This document shows, in pieces, positions 47,904 through 59,736 of a DNA stretch of 64,000 bases. The stretch spans positions 434,001-498,000 of the forward strand of contig CM065650.1 in the NCBI GenBank assembly GCA_033220425.1. Reading direction: 5' to 3'. The translations under genes were made by a program, and so were the position numbers. Below the pieces are notes generated by a model, which did not search any database, was not told the DNA's origin, and saw only the letters and a program-made list of their open reading frames with translations. The first letter of the stretch is position 1, and every line of letters begins with the position of its first letter. This stretch comes from Lepraria neglecta. Lineage: Eukaryota; Ascomycota; Lecanoromycetes; Lecanorales; Stereocaulaceae.

Positions 47904-49125
47904 ATGTTCAATCCTGCGATGAACATAGAAAGGCCTGTGCTGTCCAACCTGAAGGCATTTGCCACCCCAAGGGCTGTACAAGAAATTCTTCGAAACGTCC
48001 ATAGCACAATCGAGGGAGATGAAAGTAATTCAAATGCGGATGTTGAAGTTAAAGACACCGTACTGCTTGCTGAAGGAGGTTACAATACTGTGTGGCTCAT
48101 CACATATGCTGCTACTGAACAAGTAGGCTTGCGCGACTGCAGCCATTCTAGCCTCGATGAAGTAAGCTGATACATGTCTAGACACCAGGCCAGAACGCCG
48201 CTGTAAGCAAGGCTTGGAGATTCGTCCTCCGCGAACCACAAGAAGACGCACTCCTACCCTGGCAGATTGAGAACGAAATCGATTTCCTGACTTTCATTGC
48301 CAAAAATCACCCTTCCATCCCTCTACCAAAGGTCTACCTTTCATCCTCCTAGAGTACATCGACGACAAGCCTCTGAGTCAAGTATGGAGCACCTACACGG
48401 GAGAGGAGAAGAACGCTGTCGCCCGCGATATCGCCAAGCTCATTGTCGAAATGACTGAGATCAATTTTGATGGCATAGGTGGTCTGACCCTAGCCCACAA
48501 ACTTGGGCCAACTGTTGAAGGAGTGAAGCTTTTCAAAGGCCGAGACACATTCCATTCGCCGTCCTGTTATGACATTGGACCCTACTTTTCGACACGTGCC
48601 TACATACTCGCCTGTTACGACAAGGAAATCTACTACCATGCCCATGCCCCAGAGGCCGACGTAGATATGGAACTCTTCGAAGAAACGTCGAAATCAGCAT
48701 TTATAGAGAGCCTGAAGGCGACTCGTGATGCCTTGACTGCCTCTCCGACCACTGGCCTACCGGAACAGCCTTTCGTTTTAGCCCACGGCGATTTTCATGG
48801 CCGCAACATCATGACTAACGAGAACAAGCAGATCAGCGCCATCTTAGACTAGGAGTTTGCGGGTAGCTACCCGCTGAGCAAAATGGATGTTGGTGGGTTT
48901 GAGGTAATCGAGATGGTCGATGACGAGACTGTGGATGGGACTTTTAAGTGGGAAGTTCGAATGCTCGACTTAGTGGTAGAAAGGGCTAGCGAAAGGGGCT
49001 GGGAGGAGGGACAAGTGCGGTTGCTTATTTCATACGGCAATAGAGATTTGCAGGAGGCAAGGTCAGAGATGTTTCCGGAGCAAGCCTTGGAGCAACTCGA
49101 AGGGCCACAGGAGCTAGAAGCTTAA
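47904..49125 (+). pseudogene. APH-type phosphotransferase (aminoglycoside/choline kinase fold, broken)
   Basis: ATG 47904; first exon to 48122, a 59-nt intron, and continuation from 48182. Kinase-fold marks: GGYNTVWLITY (glycine loop), WRFVLREPQED and ENEIDFLTFIA (Lys/Glu region), ILLEYIDDKPLSQVW (hinge), and the catalytic loop FVLAHGDFHGRNIM. After the loop the Mg-binding strand reads ISAILD-stop-EFAGSYPLS: TAG 48850-48852 replaces the Trp usual in the family's DWE motif. The frame continues open to 49125. A second break near 48330 shifts frame between PKVY and PFILLEY, with some sequence lost. Such proteins are common in fungi with unknown small-molecule substrates. This copy cannot make a full kinase. 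Confidence 0.8.
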
Positions 49126-49423
49126 TTCTAGTGTCTCAGATCTTCCAAGTCAACGGATAGGTACTATCCGCCTGAGGCTAAATGCGCAAATTTTGCGTGA
49201 TTCGCCATGTGACTATTATTGAGGTCTCCAAGACTTGCCAACCAAGAATCTGTGCGACTGCTGGGAGACATGCGAGCGATTTGAGGAGTTTCTTCATTCA
49301 CATGAATTTTGAGTAAAGTAAGCTAAAAAGAAAGGCCTATCTTATATAAATGGTCCTCCCTCTCAACATCAATCCTTTCCCAACAACCTCACTCATAAGC
49401 AAGAATGACTTCCATCACAAGCC

Positions 49424-49822
49424 ATGGCCGCTCCACCCACCACCACCATACTATCACTCGTTACATCAAAGACTATGGCTTTCCTATTTATTACAGCTGG
49501 CACTATGTATGCTCTCACATTTCCCGCGGCGTTGAACTCACCCGCAACACAAACGGACTCATCACCACTTTCGACCACTCACACTCCAAGTATAAATATT
49601 GAATAAATCTCCGTCTTTATCATAGATGAATGGCCAGACTTCCCAGTCTTCTCGCCCACAGACTTCCTGATCTACGGCCTGATTGCTCTCTTCTTTTACT
49701 GGCTGGTCAGAAAGCTCCTTAGGGAAGCTGGTCGGATTGGGGAGCCCATTGGGGAGGCTGGTCGGATCATAGGCTGTTTCGTCGTCTCAGGGATCATAAC
49801 AGAATCGGAGGAAAAGTCTTGA
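49424..49822 (+). CDS. Small two-pass membrane protein, unknown
   Basis: ATG 49424. Exons 49424-49589 and 49626-49822 give 120 aa if a 36-nt GTATAA...CATAG intron is removed. Two hydrophobic segments are visible: TMAFLFITAGTMYALTFPAAL and DFLIYGLIALFFYWLVRKLL. The second is followed by a basic amphipathic stretch with the echoed pieces EAGRIGEPIG and EAGRIIGC. I do not recognise the family. The intron is shorter than others here, so the splice is uncertain, but the in-frame join and hydrophobic pattern favour a real gene. Confidence 0.4.
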
Positions 49823-50548
49823 AGCACCCAAGAAGTAAGAGGCCCGGTGTTCTGGATGATAGGCGGCTCCTGCACGAACTTTAAGCTGAGCCTAGATCTA
49901 GAAATATCGAAGAAAGGTGCGCGGACTGTGAGGACTTTGCGATGGCATTGCATGCGGCGGTCATTAAGTTAGTCGCTATTGATAGTACGCTTTTCCTTTT
50001 GGTATATTAGACATCGCACCCCACAATGAAACGATAGAATTCAAAACGCATTCTCTTGACACGACCAAAGAAGCCAGAGGCTAAACAAAATTGCTGATAG
50101 GGGTTTATGGCAGAGAATTCGAGCGAAACATGCCCCAGGTCTTGGCGGCTGAAGACGACAGAAATGTGCCCCCAGCTCAGTCAGGTGGTGCAGTACCCCA
50201 CGCTGGTAATGGAACACCCGATCTGGGTGATGAGCACTCGACGTTCATCCTTCTACTCACCCACCCCCAAATTTTAGGACAATCATAAGCGCGGTCTCTC
50301 CCACAGCCTAGTCTAGGTGGCCTCAAACATGGCTGCCACCTGGTCAACGCCCATAGGTGCTTATGCCCCGCTCGCAGGGAACCGTGGCGATGACAGGGAG
50401 TTGATCATTCCATGCAGCTTCAAGCCGTTCTTGCAGTCGCTTCAAAAGACGGAGTAGAGCGACGATACATTTCCTCTCAGTCGATGAATCCCTCGTCTGC
50501 TGCTCATCCAACACCACCCCGTGCACTCGCCCCTACCCTACCTCTATC
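49823..50548. other. Intergenic stretch
   Basis: No recognised gene or repeat between the small membrane-protein gene and the 3' end of the DUF7704 gene. Confidence 0.45.
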
Positions 50549-51051
50549 CTAGCGCATCTTTCCGAGGAGCCTACGCGTGCACTCTCTCGAGTCCTCTTCC
50601 CCGTCCCCTGCCCTGCCCTGCCCTCCCATCCCAACGCCCAACAAAAATGCCGTCCTAATAACCGCCACCCCCGCCGTAATTCCTACATTCGTCCATTCCT
50701 CAGCCCTCCAAACTCTCCAATCCGTCCTCCCCTCGACACTCAACGCCCTCGCAAACCCACCCAACATGCCAATATCCACCAGCACTGTGCTAGCCTGCAG
50801 AGCGCGCCAGACCGTCACGTCTGTGGGTTTTGCGCGCAAAAGGACGACCTGCAAGAATGGCCCGCGAAGAAGCCGGCCATTGCATCGAGGAGTAGGGTTG
50901 TTTCCGTGGCGAGCGGGGAGACATAAGAGGGGGAGTAGGAATTTAGGATGGAGTTTGGCGCGAAGAGGTTGCCGCAGACACCGATGAGGGATAATATGGG
51001 GTCGATGACTGTGAACCAGATGCGGTAGAAGGAGGGGATTGAGGAGGACAT
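50549..51051 (-). pseudogene. DUF7704-type four-helix membrane protein, frameshifted
   Basis: ATG 51051 opens IPSFYRIWFTVIDPILSLIG, the signature start of DUF7704 proteins. It runs to LLLDAMAGFFAG near 50870. The next family block, FLQVVLLRAKPTDVTVWRAL, then WTNVGITAGVAVIRTAFLLGVG, is in a different frame from about 50860 to the stop at 50549. No intron fits the short gap, so a one-base shift near 50860-50870 is the simplest reading, either real or a sequencing slip. Function of the family is unknown; it is confined to fungal membranes. Confidence 0.7.
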
Positions 51052-51272
51052 ATTTGACGGTTGGCTGTGGAGTTGAAGGCTGAGAGGGAGCGTTAAGTGG
51101 AGCGTTTGGTGGTTGCTAGCTAGAGCAGAATCGTCGATGTAGAGTATCTATCGATCGGAGTTCTAGGGCCCTGAGAGACTCGCCATATCTTCCTCTCGGA
51201 AGTGTTACATCTCACTGATGGAGTGGGAGTTGTCTGTGGAGGGGGGAGGGTTCCCGATGGATAAGATATCTA

Positions 51273-51577
51273 TAGAATAAGAATTCACCCCTAACCGGCT
51301 GCACCCCCTAACCGGGTAGCCTTGTAGGGCTGAAGCCCGGAACTCCGGTATCTCTGCTTCCTTTACGGGTCTCTTAGGGGCGCAGACAGCGAAACCCTGC
51401 AGAGCCCTACAGTTCGCCTACTAGGCAAGTCTAAAGAAGAGGTTTGGTACAAAACTTATAGATATCTATAAGATGTACTACTTTGCACGCAAAAGTATAT
51501 CATCAAACGTCCTATCTGTAGACCTGGAGCAAGTAGACGGTCAGGGGGTGCAGCCGGTAAGGGGGTGAATCCTTCTA
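51273..51577. mobile_element. MITE with inverted-repeat ends, TA-flanked
   Basis: About 305 bp. The left end reads ATTCACCCCTAACCGGCT and continues GCACCCCCTAACC-like; the right end carries the complement (CAGCCGGTAAGGGGGTGAAT). Arms are about 40 bp, with a few mismatches at the very tip. No coding frame. Ends start TAGAA and finish CTTCTA, like the element at 21854, although the inner sequence differs. A TA on each side fits a Tc1/mariner-type target site. Confidence 0.75.
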
Positions 51578-52036
51578 GGGGTCCATAGAAGAGGTACTTC
51601 TTCGGGGGAACCTCTAACCCATATCCACCCCAAGATTGTACTTAAGCTATATACCTTTTCTATAGACCTAGGGAATTCCATTGAGGGGCCAAATTTGGTG
51701 ACGGCAAAATTTCGGATTTTAGCTCTTGGGGGCCTACTTTAAGGGTATAGCCGTCCAGGGCACCTTCCGGGCAAGCGGCTCCCTCAGAGGGGCGATTTTC
51801 TGGGTGAGAAAGTACCCTAAAGTCAGTCGCCTCGATAAAAACATCAATTACCAGGAGATTCTAATTTAGGCTCTTTAGGGGCCTAGTTTACCTCCTTTAG
51901 GGATGCTCTAGGCTCATAGCCGGTAGTGGACCCTGCCAGATGGGTGTACGGAAAAGGTGCATCTGCTTCGTAGATATTTGGTGTAAAAGATGGGTGAGAG
52001 GTTCCCTTGAAGAGGTTCCTTTTCCATGGACCCCTA
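51576..52036. mobile_element. Second MITE family, abutting the first
   Basis: About 460 bp with inverted repeats of about 44 bp. The left arm is TAGGGGTCCATAGAAGAGG; the right end is the complement of TAGGGGTCCATGGAAAAGG. Both arms continue to a GGGAACCTCT-A/C-ACCC block. It is non-coding. It is flanked by TA at 51576-51577 and 52035-52036, and the left TA is also the right boundary of the preceding MITE. Its right end touches the 3' end of the NLR pseudogene. Confidence 0.8.
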
Positions 52037-55000
52037 TTTTATCCATGGATCGGGGACCTCCACCAATAAGATGCAACAGAGAAGGTCGATAACGTGATCA
52101 CCATCGATCTGATTACGGGTTACTGCGAAGAGTAGGTTTTCCATGATCACGTTCTGCTCGCATTCATGATTTACTGCGCGCTTGACTCTGTCCTCGCACC
52201 TACTCTGTACAAATTGGACAACGTCCGCACGACGAAACTCGACTGCGAGAGCGAGTGGATATATTGGAAAGCTCAACGTGCCCCATCGGTCTTCAAGAAT
52301 TTCTAGGATAGCTCGACTGTGCAGGCGATTTTTTATGGCATAAACGATGGCATATTCTTCGACTTGTGGCCGGCCTACCAGAAAACGCATTACTTCGCCG
52401 CCATAATGTTGATATTTCGCCGCTGATACCATCGCATCTAGTTCTGCATCATGATCTGTGTGTTGGAACACGAAAGCGACCTATTCGACATTCCCATGGG
52501 ATAGTGTACACAAGACCTGATGACGAGTGAACGGTGGAATCTTGATGTTCGCTTCCTCGATTTGGCAAAAGAGCTGCGCTGAGAACACCAGTCGGCACAT
52601 AGAGTCAATCAAGCCGTCGGACATATTGATTTGGCCATACTGAATAAGCAAAGAGGCAAGTCCTCGGTTGTTGTGGACAGAGGATGATCGAAAATTAGCT
52701 GGTGTAATATCTATCTTGCCCCCATGATCGTGCAACACAATGATGTGTTCTTTTCCGCAATGATTATTCTTCAAGCACGCGAGCAACAGCTCTTCTCCAC
52801 AATAGGATTTATCGCACTCATCGAGAATAAATGACACTGCTTTCGCGCAACCGAACTCAGCTACGCGATATATTGAACCCAGGGCTGATGCGGGTATCGG
52901 TTTTTTGGGTAAGAGTTGAGCTAGAATCTCGCAGAAAAGGGAAGTTCTTCCTTTTACTACCACGACGACCTCAATTCTTTCTTCTAGTGGTAAAAGTGAC
53001 AAGTTGCCTTCCAAGAGCTGGTTGAAAGTGGAAACGTGCTCGCGTGCAGCTGCCCAATGAAATGCGTTGACACCTTTGGGGAACATGGGTGTTTTGATGT
53101 TCGTAGAGATCCTTGGGTCTGCTCCAGCTTGTAGGAGAAATCCTGCTGCAACTTCGTGTCCCCCAGCTGTGGCGGCCATCAACGCGGAGTAACAGAGACC
53201 GCCACGAGCATTGATATTATCTGCTTCTTTAGCGATATCCTTTGTAAGGAGACCGTATTGAGAGAATATATGTAGCAGGCGTGCTTTGGATCCTTACATT
53301 CCGGATAAAGAGTTAGTTTCTTCAGCGCTGGGACTAGTTACACGATCCTTCCTGTACTCGTGAACTAAGTCGTGAAAGTATATCCAGCGCTCGAAACATC
53401 CTTGGATGTTACTGTTGAACATTGTTCTGGAAGAATCTTGCCGAGTGCCGTGTCGCTCAGCTTCTGCAGCATGCAGAAACAAGAAATCAACAAGATACTC
53501 GACGAACGGGTGATGCTCGAAGAGTTCCAACATTCACTGGCTGACTGCGCGTGGCGAGATAGTCTCTATCATAGTGATTGGCATAGCCACAAGGCCCTTG
53601 ATTCTGAGATAATTCAAGCACACCTGTTTCAGGAATTCGTGCCCATTGATTGTCTGGCCAGGCAACATATCTTGATTGAGTACTTTGTCGCATTCGACCC
53701 TGAGGAAGGTCCTCACGGACTCATGGATGAATTGAACGATGCTTGTTCCTCGCCCCGGCTTCCTTGGGAGATTTTTGTAACGGCAGTGGGGAGAATCGCA
53801 GTGGGGAAATTGGGAAGGAGATCCATCCAATGATGGTAAGAACTTTACCTCAATTAGGCCCTTGGACTTCTTATAAAGTCTTCTCTCCATCTGTTGGTCG
53901 CTCGAAATATGCTGTTCAGATTACGACCACTCCGTATACGACGTAAAGCCCTCGTAACCAAACGCCCAAACATGCCAGAGTTCTGTGAGAGATAGGGACC
54001 TGCCCACGAAAAGCACGAATGCTGTAAGTCGTAAGAAATGTTGACGGTCTTCGTCCTCTGTACTTTGCAGTAGATACTGATAGAGGCCATCTAAATCCGA
54101 AGGTACCTTCCGGAGTATTTCACCAAGCTCGCGTAACGTGTCACCGGCGTTATCTGCATCCAGCAACTTTTGAACCACCAAGACAACCCATAAGAAGATG
54201 CCAGAGGCTCTGCGTAGAATTTCGTTTTGCAATGTAGCCATGTAATCTGAAGTGCCTTCTCGAGCCTTTGCCGACGCCATTGAATCGTGAATACATGCTG
54301 CAATATCGCCCTGATTCTCGTTCTCTAGCTGGGTCTGAAAGCAACGTCGTATCATGAATTGCGGCACATAGCGGCTCGATACACAGAAATTGAACTTAGT
54401 ACCTTCCGAGATTGCAGAGCTCGCAAGCTCTCAAGCTCTTCAAAGAATTGAATCACTACTTTTGCACCATCGAATTCGCATTGAACGAGGGCATCAACAA
54501 AGAGGACGAGATTTCGCTGTCCGAGAATGGATGCGGTTACGACAGACTTCAAGAGCGCTTTCAATTCACTGAAATGCTATTCCCAGCCGGGTTGGAGGAG
54601 CCTGCTTTTCTAGACGTATTTTTCAACGACGAGAGCACGAAAGACAGGCATTCTTTGACAGAGCATATGCAGCAGTGTCCGGAAGAGGCCTATTGGTGAT
54701 TTTTTCTACCTCACTGCCACGAGCATTGAAGAAGAATGCTGCGAATATCGATGAGGGGTCCACAGAATGGGCTTCAAAATCTGGATAGGCTTTCAAAATC
54801 AGGGTAGATTTGCCTGATCCCAGGCTCCCTTTGATCCAGAAGAAACCGTGATGTTCGTCCAGCCTCTTGCGTTGAGCCCAGCTTTGGAAATCAGCACTCT
54901 CTAACAGTCAACAGCCCGTTCTTTTGACGCTGGCTCAATGTTATTCTCGCGTCTAAGAATTTCTTTGAAGGAGAATGATCGGAGACAGGCTAGTTCGTCG

Positions 55001-56844
55001 TCTGTCAAAACAGTTGGTAATTCTACTAACAGCGAAAAATCAGCTTCTGGCTTCTGCGAAGCATAACTAAATATGTATATATATATGTATATGCAAGGAA
55101 GGGCAGGCGACAAGCATCATACCTTGGCTGAAAAATCGTGATGCTATTAGTGCTGTAGCGTTGATAGATATTTCGCGCAATTTGGAAAGTACACGTTGAT
55201 TGTCCACGTCGCCATTGGAGAATTTAACGAGACCACTTTGATCCCGATGGAGGCCCTCATGGAACGAGTCTGAGTCCCACGGGCGTGGGAAGGTCGCAGA
55301 GAAAGGACTGACGAGGACTGCCCGGGGCCCCACCATCTTCCAAGATCCATCGACCTGCCTGCGTCAACAAATCGTGCGTAGGTAGTATATTAGTAGACTT
55401 ACTTCCACAGTTGTTGGCGAAGTCAGAGTTTCGTAGAATGAGAAGATCGGGCTGTCTCTAAAAATCCCCAAGCCGCCCTCAGGACAGCTAAACCCCATGC
55501 CATACCCAAGCTATCCCATAGCACGTTCAGCTTACTCCCCTTGACCTCTTGCCACCCGATCGGGACTTCCGTGACAGGTATACCTGCTGATTCTGCAAGC
55601 ATGAGCATCTCGACATCAAATATCCAGCCCCCGGAGTGCATGTATGGTATTATATAGGGCAGTGAAGGTCGGGAGAAGAGCTTGAAGCCGCATTGGGTGT
55701 CTCCGACTGCGGCTGTTGCGGGAGGTGTGAGGAGGCGGAGGAGAAGATGGAAGGAATGCATGAGGAGGTTCCGTAGGAATGAGCGCTGATAGATGTTAGC
55801 CAAGGTTTAGCTCGGATTGATAAGAACATTTGCCTTGACCACGGCCTCACTGCCCACGAGATGGGCTCTTGAGCCAACGGCCACCGCTAGCAAATCGGAA
55901 TAATGCCCAACGGATTCCAAAAGGTACCGATTGGGGCTATTGCCAACAATGGATCGAAAAGACGCTATGTCCACGCCTCGATTGGGCACGCCAAAGAACG
56001 GGAGTCTAGTAATAGTCCGAAGTCGTTCCTTCTCTAGTGAGCTTCCGCGGCTCAGTTTGATGATCGCCTGCGGATGCCATTGTTAACTAAAATGTAATGT
56101 ATCTTGGGTAGATAAACATATGTATAGAATAAATTATTACCTGCTTCGCAACAAGCCCGCCAAGGCAGTGCGCCATGATAACAAGCGGTGTTGATATTGG
56201 GTTCTCCGGGAATCAGTAAAGTCTTGGTTGTTAGAACCTTCTATCACTCACCTGGGATCGACCGCGCAGCTCGCTCAAATAACGAGCTAGAGTATCTGCT
56301 AGAGTTGATACGTTTTGATAGCCATAGCTTCCGTCAAGGCTAGAGTCGTAGCCATAGAGGAGAACTCGTAGGTTCGGAAGGTCTGTCCGAAGGCTATCGC
56401 GTAGCCACATATATGAACCACCTTTTTCTTTGAATGAACCAAAGACATGGCCTCCCAAACCACAGACCACTATACAGTCTATCATATCTGGTGATGCTTT
56501 TGGTGTGTTCGGTACAGTCAAACTATGAAAGTGGGTACCAACGGTCAATGCCTGACTCCTTAAAATTTCTGAGTTGCAGTCGGTTGGAGAAAGGCCAAAG
56601 GTCCATTGGTTGGCAGTTTTGGCACTAAGAAGAGCCAACGGTGGATTTCGGAAGGTCAAGGTCGCCACTTTTCTACTTTCTCGGTAGTAGTCTTCTGCTA
56701 AAGATGTGATCTTTAGCCTCAATCTTCTAATGAGGTCTCTAAAGAACGCTCCAAGATACTGCCAATGACATCGACGCTACATGTAGCTGGTAGACTAGAT
56801 ACCCTATAGACCAGAGATGCTCTTGATCTAGAAGGGGGAGCCAT
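52034..56844 (-). pseudogene. Hydrolase-NACHT-ankyrin NLR gene, decayed
   Basis: Reading from 56844: SLAEDYYRESRKVATLTF, then an alpha/beta-hydrolase domain (IDCIVVCGLGGHVFGSFKEK, LRVLLYGYDSS, MAHCLGGLVAKQ, TRLPFFGVPNRG, SFYETLTSPTTVE, GSWKMVGPRAVLV). After GLVKFSNGD and CLRSFSFKEILRRENNIEPA comes NACHT Walker A KGSLGSGKSTLILK (about 54820), Walker B NLVLFVDALVQCE (54510), RASGIFLWVVLVVQKLL (54180), FIHESVRTFL (53730), and ankyrin-like repeats (MMAATAGGHEVAAGFLLQAGAD, NAFHWAAAREHV) to 52034. This is a fungal incompatibility-type NLR. Frame changes lie near 56730, at 54903 (one base short before LESADFQSW) and at several points between 54700 and 52480. An ALG5 fragment interrupts the hydrolase domain. 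The hydrolase nucleophile Ser (GHSLGG) is Cys here. Confidence 0.85.
55462..55890 (-). pseudogene. ALG5: ALG5 fragment (dolichyl-phosphate beta-glucosyltransferase, C-terminal part)
   Basis: Reads AVGSRAHLVGSEAVVK, then after a probable GC-AG intron (GCAAAT...TATCAG, about 55846-55800) RSFLRNLLMHSFHLLLRLLT, DTQCGFKLFSRPSLPYIIPY, GGWIFDVEMLMLAESAGIPV, and GSKLNVLWDSLGMAWGLAVL to RAAWG. These are the conserved blocks of ALG5, an ER-membrane enzyme that makes dolichyl-phosphate-glucose for N-glycan assembly. The N-terminal two thirds with the GT2 nucleotide-binding motifs is absent. The piece is flanked on both sides by the NLR hydrolase domain: LLESVGHYSDLLA before it and DSPIFSFYETLTS after it. 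It cannot be functional; the working gene must be elsewhere. Confidence 0.85.
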
Positions 56845-57396
56845 GGCCACATTCCGCTCGGTCTGGGCGCTTGTTAGGATGCGAGGGCGAAGCCTGGCTC
56901 TACAACAACAGTTACGACATGGAGTTGTATCGATCAGTCTCTCTCACACTATGGAACCGTAGCGTATAGCGGGAAGTAGTATGCAGATGAAAGAGATGTT
57001 TGGAGAGAAGTATGTTCATCTTGAGTGGAATAAGGGTGAAATGAGCAGATGTCTAAGCGTTCTAGATAGCTGGCATTGCCGTGGTTGGTGGTTCGGCACT
57101 TTGGTGGGTTGGTTCACTGGCGCTCTGTACAAACCCCGTTACAGGCTGTCTGGGTGTTGTTGGGCTTCTCGCCTCTCCACTTACCGCGGCTGTCGGAGGG
57201 CATATATTAGAAGGAGGGCACGTAGGGTTTTAAAACACATGTACGGAGTGGGAACAAAACCCTTCGTAGAGCTGCGTCCCTATGATGGTCTTGGCACAAT
57301 TTTCACGCTTAGATAAGATAACAGACCTTGGGATTCCTCGCTCAGCTCCTCGAGCTCCTCCAGCTTCATGCAGCTTCATACCACGCAGATCTGACA
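56845..57396. other. Intergenic stretch
   Basis: Divergent promoter interval between the NLR remnant and RTC5. No other gene recognised. Confidence 0.5.
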
Positions 57397-59340
57397 ATGG
57401 GGCAAGAACACTCGCAAGAGCAAGCTGCTCGTAATGTCTCCACGGGTACATCTTCAGCTACTCCGAGACTGCCCGTGACTAACCCTTGAATAGAGCAACT
57501 AAGCCACGAGCTCGCCCAACTCTTCGCCAGAAAGTGCTTCACCCCTCTCGAAATCACACACTTCAAAGACGTCTTTCGGTCGCTGGCGGACGAGCAAGAT
57601 GGTATATACTACTGGAAAGAGGAGACACTGTGCCGCTTCCTGGTCATACCAGACGCCATTGGTCCAGGACCACTGTTAAACCAAATGGCGACCTACCTTG
57701 GAGCCTTCCCATTTCCCAGCCTCGCGCCCAGCATATTGACGATCGAGGCGATACTCAAGGTTGTGGTGATTATGACCGAGAGATATGGCAAGGTCTTGAA
57801 AAATGGCAAGGCAGACCGCAATAAGTTGCTATTTAGAAGTCTTGCGGTGTTTGACCGGAGGATGAGCTCTGTGTATAAGAAACCGTCGGAGGAAGCCTTG
57901 GATGCGTTGAAAGAAGCGAGCTCGGAAGCAAAAGAGTCAGCAATTGCATCGCCTATCGAACCACGTTATACAGGAGGTTTCCTGATCGACAAGCCTTCAA
58001 ATGACGACGAGGAAGAAGAAGACGATGACGAGCTAGCTCTTGCTGCTTTGGATTCATTGGATGCTATAGAAATTTTCAAGCATGATCAGAGGGCTGATAC
58101 GAAGATTCATCACGCTCAGATACCAGTGGATAATTTCAGGCGATTGCTCATGCTACTACTCGTGGTTGCTCCTCTAGATGCGCAGGAAAGCCTGTCAAGG
58201 CATGCTCAGCGATTGACGGAGACGAGGCTTGCTGGCCTTCGCCGCGTAGCCGACAGCATACTATGGTCTTTCACCCCTGAACAGAACGCGGGCATCTTCT
58301 ATCAGCCTTTCAATACGATCATCCCCGTCTCCTTGCCTTTCATGTTCGATGGGCTCAATCCACTTTTCGAACATTTCCTCTTCAGCAAGAACATCGACCT
58401 TCACAAGCGTCGCCGAAAGTCGTCTGCATCTGCACCACTCTCCCCAATGATTGTGGCCTCGCCGATTGAGCCAGAAGTGCCTGACGACCCTCTGGAGCCG
58501 CTTCTACCCCAAGAGGGCGAAATACTTGACCTCAACGTTCTTAGCCAGCTGGCCTTCTTTCTCAAAGGCAATACCATTTTCCGTCGCTTGAGGCCCTTGT
58601 ATCAAGGGGTCGACGCTGGCTTTAGCATGGGTTCAATGGAGCAAAAGGTATTCAATTGGCACGCACCTAGTATCCTTCTTGTTTCTGGGACTCGCTTGGC
58701 CTTAGAGCCTGATGGTGCACGAGAACGATCATATGCAGATACATTACCCCCAAAGCGATTCCCCAACGGTTCATCAGGCAATAGCACATCTGAAAGAGTG
58801 GTCTTCGGAGCATACTTGGATGTTCCATGGAAGCATACATACAAGGAAGCTATTGGTGGATCCGAGACCTTAATATTCCAGCTTGAGCCAATCCATGAGG
58901 TCTTCAGAGCCAGCACCATTAGTAAAGACTACGCCACCTTTACCAAAAGTGGAATCAGCTTCGGAAGCCCTCCGCCTCGGGCAAGACCAGTCTCAGGCCT
59001 CTCATCAAAGGCAAACTTGGGTCCTGTTTCCCTTCTACTCGATTCGTCACTAGAATACGGCGTCTTTAACCATGACAGCACTGGAGGCGGCTCGTTCCAT
59101 CCGAGTCAAACACGCGGAACAGACTGGCAAGATCGCTTTGAGATTGAAAGCCTGGAAGTCTGGGGCTGTGGTGGGGATGAGGAAGCCCAAAAGCAGAGGG
59201 CAGCGTGGGCTTTCGAAGAGCGCGAGGCGGCTGCGAGAAAGAATATCAGAATGGGCAAAGACGTTGAATCGGACAGAGCGCTGCTAGAAATGGCAGGATT
59301 GCTGAGCGGTCATAGTGCTAGTGGTGGGAGTATGGGCTAA
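57397..59340 (+). CDS. RTC5: RTC5-like TLDc-domain protein
   Basis: Exons 57397-57445 and 57494-59340 (a 48-nt intron with CTAAC branch point) give 631 aa. The start MGQEHSQEQ is an N-myristoylation signal, as expected for RTC5, which associates with the vacuole and its V-ATPase in yeast. A long helical N-terminal half includes an acidic run (DDEEEEDDDE). The TLDc domain lies in the second half: LSQLAFFLKGNTIFRRLRPL, ILLVSGTRLA, VVFGAYLDVPW, ETLIFQLEPIHEVFRA, YGVFNHDS and the closing FEIESLEVWGCGGDEEAQKQ. The gene looks intact, in contrast to its neighbours on both sides. Confidence 0.92.
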
Positions 59341-59736
59341 ATGTTCAAGCCTTTACAACGACAGGACGGAACTCCTGACCAATATCCAACGCGTGAAAGA
59401 CTGTAAACAACAAACGCGTCAACCTCGCGTATAATCGAGTCTCTATGATCACACTGCTACGAAGGGATGGCAAATTTTTACAATCGCATACTATTGCGTC
59501 TGGGACATAACAGCTCAAGCGGTCATGCCTTTCATTTTGCTTCTCACTGAATGCCTCAAGGCCTATCGAGACGCGCATCCGTCGCACCTTCTCCGGCCAA
59601 GTCCTCACCAACTGAATAGCTCAAATCCCTTCGAGACGCGCATCCATGGTACCTTCTCCGGCCAAGTCCTCACAACCTCAGCAACTATCCTAGAACATCA
59701 TCAGGCTCTCCTAATGACACACATGCAAACGCAGCG
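59341..59736. other. Intergenic stretch
   Basis: Short spacer between two co-oriented genes. It contains an imperfect direct repeat of a segment like CCTTCTCCGGCCAAGTCCTCA (20 bases of it at about 59587 and again at 59652), about 65 bp apart. Confidence 0.6.
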
